A DNA stretch of 51,936 nt from NCBI GenBank assembly GCA_000787465.1, contig JSYX01000077.1:1-51936 (forward strand), written 5' to 3'. The notes beneath the pieces were generated by a model. The model saw only the letters and a program-made list of their open reading frames with translations. It was not told the origin of the DNA and did not search any database. This DNA is from Thermomucor indicae-seudaticae. Lineage: Eukaryota; Mucoromycota; Mucoromycetes; Mucorales; Lichtheimiaceae. This document shows positions 44,704-51,936 of this stretch, one piece after another. The position numbers and the translations under genes are program-made. Position 1 is the stretch's first letter; every line of letters starts with the position of its first letter.

Positions 44704-46048
44704 CCAGGGCCTGCGACGATACGGGGTTCGCGATACTTTTGTGCCGCTATGTATGTCACGTAAGCTACTGTAAAAACTTGCAAAATTGAAAAGGAAAAAC
44801 GCTACTCTATGCCATGCTATTGAATAAAAGCTGTGGGCTCTCCACCCAATAGGGTCCTTGGAATTGCGTCGCTGGAATAAGTACTTGTCGAGTCTCGCTC
44901 GCTTGAATGCCTATGTACCTTTTATGTGACTGAAGCGAGCAAGGGGGGGCTCAATTCTCGTAAGCTTCTTGCTGTCATCTGTGGTGTTGGAGAGACGCAC
45001 AACAGAGAATGCCATCAGATTGTACGATCGCAAGGAAATGCATAAAGGTACTACATGCATTGGGAGGAAGAGCAGAACAGCGTCATGTTTGGTATCTGAA
45101 GCCCGTCGTTCTTTTCACCCTTCGATTTTCGCCGTTCTATCAAGTTACGCTATAAATCATTTCGAAAGCGTTAGTGCGCATAGAGAATATGCCAAAGTCT
45201 ATAGGGTCAAAATTGGAGGCTGCGTTTGTCAAACCAGAAATTAGGGCCGAAGAAGTTGGTTCCTGGCGTAAAACAATTTGGCGGCGTTACGGCTAGGTAC
45301 CAGAAATGTTTCGGACTGCAACTGTTCTTTATTGTATGAACCAATCATGCAAGAAATAATTTTGTGATCTAAGTCAATTATGTGAAAAGTGATTTTATGA
45401 TTACATCTGGACAGACCGCTAGGGCGATAAAGGCAACCGATATCATACCATTGGGCTGGCAACGGTAAAACCAAAATGGATCTTCTGTTGCTTGAAGAAG
45501 AAGAAGGCGCTTTGGGATGATGATGCTGATAACGCGTTCATGCACAGCGCCTCTGTATCAGTATGCTAGTGGTCTGAATCACTATGCGAGACCAATGCAA
45601 GAAACCGAAGGCAGATCGATCGAGCGTGTCCGAATTTTGGTCCGACGACTGTTCCAAAGAGGAATGAACCTCACGGGAGATCCTCGTCCGTTGCAAGAGC
45701 AAGCCCTATTTACCCTGAAGGCAAAAAAGGATTTCGTGACATGAACCGTAAAAGAACCCAACGCATTTTCAAATCATAGAAAGAGCATCTTGATGTGATG
45801 AAGGGAACGTCTGTCATGGGAACCTCTTTTGAATCATACCAAATTTGGACTTCTTTGTTATGCCCACTAGCGCCGTATCTACATGTCTTGTCTTCTTCCG
45901 TGCTCTGCCAAATTTTCATGTGTAGAGCAGGAATTCGGAAAAAGTTGCGGAGTGACTGAATGATAAGAGAGAGAGAGCGCACGGGGAGGCGTGTGTGCGC
46001 GCACTTTTTCTTTTTGTCTTTCTCTCTTTTCGACAGATTGTATATACC
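44704..46048. other. Degenerate ORFs, possible transposase remnant
   Basis: At 45477 an ATG opens MDLLLLEEEEGAL, then the frame slips to DDDADNAFMHSASV and further fragments follow to 45744. An acidic MDLLLLEEE-type start is common in Harbinger-like transposases, but the resemblance is only a hint. No other gene is supportable. Confidence 0.25.
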
Positions 46049-46872
46049 ATGCCTTTCTCAAAAGATTGGATCCGACTTGTTATCAATATGGCTGGCTTGC
46101 TGTCGAATGTCTACGGGTTTCAATATATTCTTCACTTTTTCCCAGAGTCCTTGGGCGTCGGTGGCATTTTTCAGGTGCAGAAATAAACCTTTCAAAAAGT
46201 GCCACGAGCCATGATTCCCTGACGAAGCCTGTAGTTCTTGACCATCCTTGTTCTCACTGTTGCAACGTCAGCGTTTGCTTTGAAGGTCCTGCGTTTTGCA
46301 ATGCCCGGAGCACTCGAAGGTATGTAATAGGAACAGAGCTCCGATATGCGGTGGAATGGATTTACCGAAAGCGTTCGTGAAAAAAAGGTTTATCCAAAAC
46401 GATTGTTTATGTCGCGATGCCAGTAAGACATTCATCCTCTTACTGCTTTCACATGGGCTGTACGATGTCCATTTTTTTATAGATGGAGGGCTTGATATCT
46501 CTGCTTTACTGGCCCATGATGCTGTACAACCGCGAACTATTGATGAGCCACGAGATGGTTCTTCCTCTAAGCATTGACGCGTCGTTGCATCTTTGGCCTG
46601 CGGTCCTGCTCTGGCTGGACTTTTTGGTATTCGATGCAGATTTTCAGCGGTCTCGAATGCACGTGATCACCATCTATTGCTTTACCCTGTTTTATCTGTG
46701 CTGGACGACTTATTGTTTCTCGCATAATGGCTTCTGGCCGTACCCGTTCCTGGCCGAATTTTCGACACTCGGGCGCGCCAGTTTTTACATGTTTTGCGGC
46801 ACTGCCTGTGTCTTGATGTATGAGGCGGGCAAGTGTTTATGTTCCTGTACGCGTGAAGAAAGTTATTACTGA
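46049..46872 (+). CDS. AIG1/FAR-17a-like integral membrane protein
   Basis: Four exons: 46049-46174, 46235-46319, a 35-nt exon at 46388-46422, and 46483-46872. They join in phase only when the 35-nt exon (encoding LSKTIVYVAMP) is included; skipping it breaks the frame. The product is 211 aa with about six hydrophobic helices, including ILVLTVATSAFALKVL, MEGLISLLYWPMMLYN and MHVITIYCFTLFYLCWTTYC. It ends in a Cys-rich tail (GKCLCSCTREESYY). The FAR-17a/AIG1 family includes lipid hydrolases acting on fatty-acid esters of hydroxy fatty acids; the catalytic Thr/His cannot be assigned with certainty. Confidence 0.75.
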
Positions 46873-47184
46873 CGCATGCAGCCTGTATTCAGGTGCTTAT
46901 CTTCATTCGAAAATCCATGGTCTCATTGACATTGCGAAAAAGGACCAATAATAACACTATATGAAACATTGCAAAAATAACAATACCGGTACGACAAAGG
47001 ATCAACAATAAAAAAATCGCAACTGAAACCATACGTGAAAGAACCGTGATATGTCCTGCCCAAAATACGATGTTGTCTCGAATGTTTCCCCATTAGAATA
47101 GTTTTACATAACATCGAAGGTTCCAAGAACATACATATTCTCATATGAAGCACATCATTTTGTAGCTTTTCGCACGGACAACGT
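46873..47184. other. Intergenic, no gene seen
   Basis: AT-rich, with no supportable feature. Confidence 0.5.
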
Positions 47185-47676
47185 TCAGGCACCATGAGAG
47201 GCACACACACTACTGATTTTGGAGGAAACGTTCGCGCTGAAGCGAAAGCTAAGTTTGCGATGAGAGATCTTCTTTAATGGGTCTTTTTGGGGCACCCGCC
47301 CTATAGGGCTTCCTGCCCAATCCTGAGTGCATATGTACATGAAGCTAAGCCTTGATCCAAAGCACATTCCTTGGGAACCAATCGCCATCACAGGTATTAC
47401 TTTAGTTCTTGCTGGATCCGACACATATTTCCGCTCCATGGCAGCTACACGGTCATATATAGTCTCTGTGTGAAGTATTCCAGTGTACGCGCTTCGTTTT
47501 GCGCCCGTTTCGAATGGTAAAAAGAGCGGAGCGCTTCGCAGCATTCTCTTGCAGTCTATTGCAAGTAAGCATCCTCCTTTGTCTCTTCTCCAACAGAAGT
47601 CCTTAAAACATTCTACAACTTGGGACACGGATCTTGCTTTCTTCAGACTTGTATCAGCGAGTCTTTTGTTCAGCAC
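47185..47676 (-). pseudogene. Gene fragment, possibly TnpB/Fanzor-related
   Basis: The minus-strand frame contains VSDPARTKVIPVMAIG and SQGMCFGSRLSFM, preceded by YTGILHTETIYDRVAAMERK. The order, a VIPV(M/F)xIG strand then GxGSR-like glycine motif, recalls the RuvC-like part of TnpB/Fanzor proteins. The expected CxxC zinc motifs downstream are absent: the frame continues as unrelated basic sequence to a stop at 47185. There is no ATG at its start. A decayed mobile-element gene is my best guess, from resemblance only. Confidence 0.3.
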
Positions 47677-48674
47677 GCAAGACGTCAGGTATCAAATCAT
47701 CTTTGGTTAGAGATTGACTTGGAAGCGACAGACAGGTTTTTGAACACATACCCTTTTTTTTCGCCGCTGTCTTTTCTGGCGGAAAATACGGGGATCGGCT
47801 TTGCTCACCGAGAAGCCTACGGCCAATTCAATACAGAGTGCACCGGATCCCGTCCGATCTCAGAAGTTGCTCAACAGAATGAGTTCATTCTTATACACAA
47901 AGTTGTCTTTTCGTCGCTTCTTCTTCCTTGGGCAATGGGCATGATCAGCTATTTTGCGAGGACAGAATATCCGTAGCGCACGTACTCGACTGCACAAAGA
48001 GAAGGACAATGCAGTCCCTGCATAAAGCTTAACTAATGAAACTGCATTTCACAGCCTTTTTCTTTGTTGCCAGAGCCCTGAAAACACAAACTTGCCGCGA
48101 CGTAGCAAACGTCACGTTATTTGCAAGCAGACGATACTGACACCGCGCGTAGATGCTTTTCCATGCTTAAAAACCCTGTAGTTAGCAGTGACTCCATTTT
48201 GCACCTCCTGGAAGATCTCGGGAATCAAACACTTTACGGCTTTTAATAGTCAAAGGATCATCGTCAATGTTGTGATTTGTCGGACAAAGTCTGCAGAGGG
48301 ACGATCTGTGCCACCGTCTGTGTTCAAAAAGGACGTTACCCGGGATACGAACGATTCTTATTCATATCACAAGAAACAATATCCAATTGCTGTTAGCGCG
48401 AAAATAAACTGGAATGTGAAAAGTAGGGAAAGCAGGACGTACATCCGGATCGCAAGCGTTAGAAGGGGGCATTTTATTGTTTCGCGTAGGGAGAAGTGGG
48501 GATTTTACCATATTGAATAGAAGGAGCGCTGCATGCTTCAAACTCCAATCCGATATAAATATTCCAGTCATTGACGGGCCTCCTTGGGCGCTTCTTTGAT
48601 ATGTTATTTTCAAGAAAGTCTAATTAAACCCGATGCGAATTATTCCTATGACCAACCGAGGTTTGTCTACTTCT
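47677..48674. other. Stretch without a confident gene
   Basis: A plus-strand frame ending at 48520 (YPIAVSAKINWNVKSRES) has a mildly coding look but no ATG. Nothing else is supportable. Confidence 0.35.
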
Positions 48675-48683
48675 TTATAAAAG
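48675..48683 (+). promoter_or_regulatory. TATA box of the CotH-domain gene
   Basis: TTATAAAAG about 50 bp ahead of the first codons of the signal peptide. No in-frame ATG lies between it and 48816. Confidence 0.6.
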
Positions 48684-48728
48684 GCTTTTCAAGTAACTTA
48701 CCAGAGCCAAGCAGTCTTCTCGTGTTGG

Positions 48729-50567
48729 TTGCTCTTTTCCTTTGCCATTATTGCTGCAAATGCCCAGGACCAAATCAAGTACAACGTCATATCGTCGGTC
48801 GGCTCTGATATTGGCATGGCTGTGGTCGTCGACGGCAAACCGTACCCTCTAAGTGCCACTACCGAGTCTTCCATCCTACATTCGGGTACGGCACCAGTCC
48901 CACATGACGCCTACTATTATGCCAAACGATTCAAGACCAACGGTACGATCACCGAACGCGAACCCTTTGAGCGCTCGCCCAGTATCGTCCGCAGCACGCC
49001 AAACGAGTTTTACAACCGTACCAAGAATGCCTACAAAATAGCAGAATTACCTAAAGTCTTTGACCCCTTGCCGTCTATTCAGCGGATCAAGTCTGATTTG
49101 CACAAGCCCGGTCAGATCGCGACCATACACATTGCTGCGGATCAAAATGAGATCGATCGAATGCACAAAGAAGCCACGCAAGATATTAAAGTCAAGACAA
49201 ACATGACTTACATTAGGTGACAATATGTCCAAAAAAACGACGCTTTACCCCCAGTTAATTGAATATTCATCTTGTTTTGTACCAGCTTGGATGATGTCGA
49301 GACATTGACCGACGTTGAACTGGAACTAGCAGGCCGATTTTCGCGTCAGGTTACAAAACTTTCGTACAATATCAAGATCAAAAAGCCAAGCGATCTCTAT
49401 GGTTATCGTCGTCTGAAACTACGTGCGCTCGATACGGATCCTTCGTATATCCGTGAAGATCTGGTCTACAAGATCTACGAATCGGCCGGATTGCCCAACA
49501 GTCAATACTCTTTTGTCAGGTAAAGAACGGAAAAACGGTTTACCCCGCCTGGCAACCACTCATTTTCAGGTTATTCTTATAGAGTGTTCATCAACGATCA
49601 ACCCATTGGCTTATTTGGCTTCGTCGAAAAGTTCAAGAATCCTTGGCTCCGGAACGAATTTAATAACGGCAAGAAAGATGATTACGTGCAAGGCAATCTG
49701 TATCAAGGCATATTCATGGACGCATGGACGGCTCTGGCAGGCAAGTCCTCGGATCTTTCGTATTACGGCTCCGACGACGTTGGTCCATACACCAAGGGTC
49801 AGTACAAGATCAGCGAAGACCCGTCTGAAGGCGAGCCAAGTTGGGTGCCCTTGGTCAACCTAACCAGGTTCATTGCTGAAGCTCCATCCACAGAACCTGA
49901 TGCGGTCGAGACATGGAAGAAGCATTTCGATATGGACAGCGTACTACGAAGCATGGCACTCGAAGTCGTGCTTGGACTTGGCGACGCCTACGTGACCCTA
50001 GCAGACAATTACTATCTCTATCAAGAGGGTGGCCCACAATCGGAGCGGTTCATTTACCTTGGGAGCGACTTTGATCTTAGCTTTGGATCGACGCAGCTTG
50101 TCAACCTCCGGGATCTCGAGACGGGAGACTATAAAAGATTTCCGGGTGCAACCGACCGACCGCTTCTGAAGCAAGCGCTCCGTGTGCCCGAGTTCCAAAG
50201 CCAGTTTGAGCAGATCATCAAGGATCTGGTCAAGAAATTGGTCAACCTGAGCGTCATGAACCAGACCATTGAGGATACAGTCGCGATGATCCAGGAAGAC
50301 GTCGCTTGGGACATGACCTTGCCGCGCATGGGCCGCTTGAGCTTCAAGTACATGGATGAAGCCCTGTTGGGATCCACACTTGGGTTCATGCGTGGTTACC
50401 CGATTGATCATCACACCATCCGCGATTACAAGAAGCGTGCCAAGGCCGATATCCCCTTCATGACCGCAGTCAATGGTCCTACAGGCTATGACTCGTTGGC
50501 TGGCGTAAGGGAGTTTATATCGATCAAGGCGAAAGCGGTCGCGGCCTTTTACGGTCCATCCTTTTAG
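48729..50567 (+). CDS. CotH kinase-domain secreted protein
   Basis: Exons 48729-49216, 49286-49519 and 49583-50567; introns GTGACA..ACCAG and GTAAAG..TTATAG are in phase. About 568 aa. The N-terminus is a signal peptide core (LLFSFAIIAANA, cut before QDQIKYNV). The CotH domain shows YGYRRLKLRALDTDPSYIRE, RVFINDQPIGLFGFVEKF and the metal-site-like strand YLGSDFDLSFG. CotH proteins of Mucorales are cell-surface or spore-wall proteins, some implicated in host-cell contact; the bacterial namesake is a spore-coat protein kinase. No ATG opens this frame: the first codon with initiation potential after the TATA box is TTG 48729, and the first in-frame ATG (48816) would remove the signal peptide. An upstream exon or a lost start is possible. 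Confidence 0.85.
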
Positions 50568-50852
50568 AGCGCGCATAGCCTTTATTATATGTTACGTCCT
50601 TATTGCATTAATCAATTTCGGCATGAAATAAAGATGAGCAATGTAATAAATGTGCTAGCTGACGGAACAAATGCTGTTTGACTATCTAGTACCAGATGTC
50701 AGAATGAACAGACACTGTTGACCAGTGCTTTGTCCCGGAATAAACCACTGAATGTTATCTATAGCTAACTTTTGCAAAATGCTTTCTTTGCTGCTTGCAA
50801 TATTTTTGTGCATAATGTGCAAGGCTGTATGCAGTGCTGAAGGTTTAACTTT
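50568..50852. other. Intergenic, no gene seen
   Basis: 3' region of the CotH gene. Nothing supportable. Confidence 0.5.
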
Positions 50853-51624
50853 CTAACCTGCAGTAACAGGGAAGTTAACTCGCTGGGTTTCCAGCAACTG
50901 AATTGAGTCTTGCACGATTTGCCTATTTACATATTGTTGATGTGTTTTATCCTTGAACTCTGTATATCTGTATGTTACCTTTGCCTGGAGCGTTAGCTTC
51001 AGCATTGGCAAGAGCTGCGATGGGATTAGTGAAGCTTGCCGTGGTATTTCATATTCTTTGCTTTTGATAACCCGGCAAACGTATCCCTGCGGATTGTCCA
51101 TGACTGTGATATGCATTCTGAAGACTTTGTCCAGCCAATGAGTAATGGTATCTACTGATACAGCTTGATGACTCTTGCAGGTTTGATGAAAACACACGAG
51201 TCTCAGTGCTCGGATGGCATCCAAGTCGTGGTCAACTTTTGCCGCGGCCCGGACAAACATGTCCTTCATTGTCTTCGGACAAAGAAGCTGGTTCTCGATT
51301 ATTTCCTTCTTTCCAAGAGCGGCCTCGTCGTTTTTTCCACATTCTGACGCGCCGTACTCGATCCCGTCTTTGAATAAAATGAGATCCGGCCGGATTCAGC
51401 GCATTTTGTTAGCCACTGGGGTCAAACTGCTCACGGCACGATTCTCGTTGACCCGTGCAGAGGTGGCCAGGCACAATTGGTCCCCTGGGTCATATGCACG
51501 GATTAGCATAATGAAGGAAAGAAAGGATAATAGCACTTACCGTCGGGTGTGTAGCCGTAGGCTGTCAAAACAGCGGTCGAGCAAACCCCGTAGTCGGTCC
51601 ACAAAGTCCATTCGGGAATTATAC
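50853..51624 (-). pseudogene. Repeat-interrupted gene of a family I think is expanded in Mucorales
   Basis: The minus strand reads TLWTDYGVCSTAVLTAYG, then, across a GTAAGT..GACCCAG intron, QLCLATSARVNENRAVSS and VANKMR. A TGA follows (51398-51396), then IRPDLILFKDGIEYGASECG, LLCPKTMKDMFVRAAAKV and LPMLKLTLQAKVTYRYTE to a stop at 50853. The central EYGASECGK..PKTMKDMF core recalls a large family of unknown function that I associate with Mucorales genomes (recollection, unverified). The frame has no start: its 5' side ends at the hairpin of the dispersed repeat at 51625. It is disabled by both the TGA and the insertion. Confidence 0.55.
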
Positions 51625-51665
51625 GTGCACGACATTTTTCGTAGCAGTCACGAAGTGTCGTGCAC
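51625..51665. repeat. Terminal hairpin of dispersed repeat copy 2
   Basis: GTGCACGACA (51625-51634) and TGTCGTGCAC (51656-51665) are perfect 10-bp inverted arms around a 21-nt loop that itself contains TTCG/CGAA. The equivalent in copy 1 is reduced to GTGCAC..GTGCAC. Confidence 0.75.
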
Positions 51666-51936
51666 AAAAGGTTTGTCGCTTAGACGTCGCCATTGCTATG
51701 ATGAAAGGAATCGGGTGTGCGCCCGACGCGTGAAGGCAACCCATTCAAGCTTGAGAATGTAAAATGAGGAGTGGAGAGGTGCTCTTTGGCGCAAGGGATA
51801 TATATACTCGTATTTTCGTCTTGTTACGGACACTAACATTTTTCCCTTATGTACACGACATTGCTGACTTATGTGCATAACACTTATCTAAGAGAACAGG
51901 TATTATTCGTTGCACATAAGAAACTTTTTCTGTAGA
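51625..51936. mobile_element. Dispersed repeat, copy 2 (continues past the window)
   Basis: Highly similar to 34276-34587 in the same orientation, including TTTGTCGCTTAGACGTCGCC, the GAGGAGTGGAGAGGTGCTC block, the TATA-like ATATATAC and the CTTATGTG units. The left end is a better preserved hairpin than in copy 1. It abuts the truncated gene at 50853-51624, so it probably inserted into that gene. Whether this is a solo element or the end of a longer one cannot be seen because the window stops here. Confidence 0.7.

Noticed and set aside
46235..46872. Frameshift in the AIG1-like gene
   Set aside because: Resolved by a 35-nt exon with good splice sites that restores frame and gives two introns of normal size.

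Overview
The window is nuclear DNA from a fungus, most likely an early-diverging one of the Mucoromycota/Mucorales type. Genes on both strands are cut by many short GT-AG introns (about 50-75 nt, with CTAAC-like branch sites). Gene content is fungal: Zim17, Med8, Mkt1, Vps20, a Cid1-like nucleotidyltransferase, a CotH-domain protein and an AIG1/FAR-17a-like protein. TATA boxes lie 30-70 bp ahead of several genes. I rebuilt exon structures by hand from reading frame, splice sites and family resemblance; no search was run.

Layout. 1-7.5 kb: minus-strand genes (a low-complexity protein running off the left edge, an 89-aa spliced gene, zim17, a 108-aa spliced gene, a broken candidate) and one plus-strand zinc-ribbon gene. 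7.5-15.7 kb: a decayed zone with a glutamate decarboxylase pseudogene, a tandem pair of Zn2Cys6-like genes (one broken), other broken ORFs and a strong 22-bp inverted repeat. 16.2-20.8 kb: vps20 and the Cid1-like gene, both complete. 21-29 kb: an accessory block with three paralogous two-exon genes for six-cysteine secreted peptides, mixed with decayed copies of an unrecognised family; a complete seven-helix membrane protein gene sits among them. 29.2-33.8 kb: histidine phosphatase, W2-domain protein and med8. 34.3 kb: first copy of a dispersed repeat. 35-46.9 kb: a small secreted protein, class-3 aldehyde dehydrogenase (12 exons), TLC-domain protein, mkt1 (12 exons), a stand-alone helix-turn-helix protein and an AIG1-like protein. 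48.7-50.6 kb: CotH-domain gene. 50.8-51.9 kb: a pseudogene whose 5' part is cut off by a second copy of the dispersed repeat.

The housekeeping genes do not form an operon-like unit. They serve mitochondrial import/chaperoning, ESCRT-III, RNA tailing, transcription, lipid aldehyde oxidation and post-transcriptional control. The accessory blocks are the most interesting parts: the six-cysteine peptide cluster, the repeat-interrupted gene, the decayed families, and several genes whose start codon or frame is anomalous. Some single-base frame breaks may be assembly errors rather than biology.
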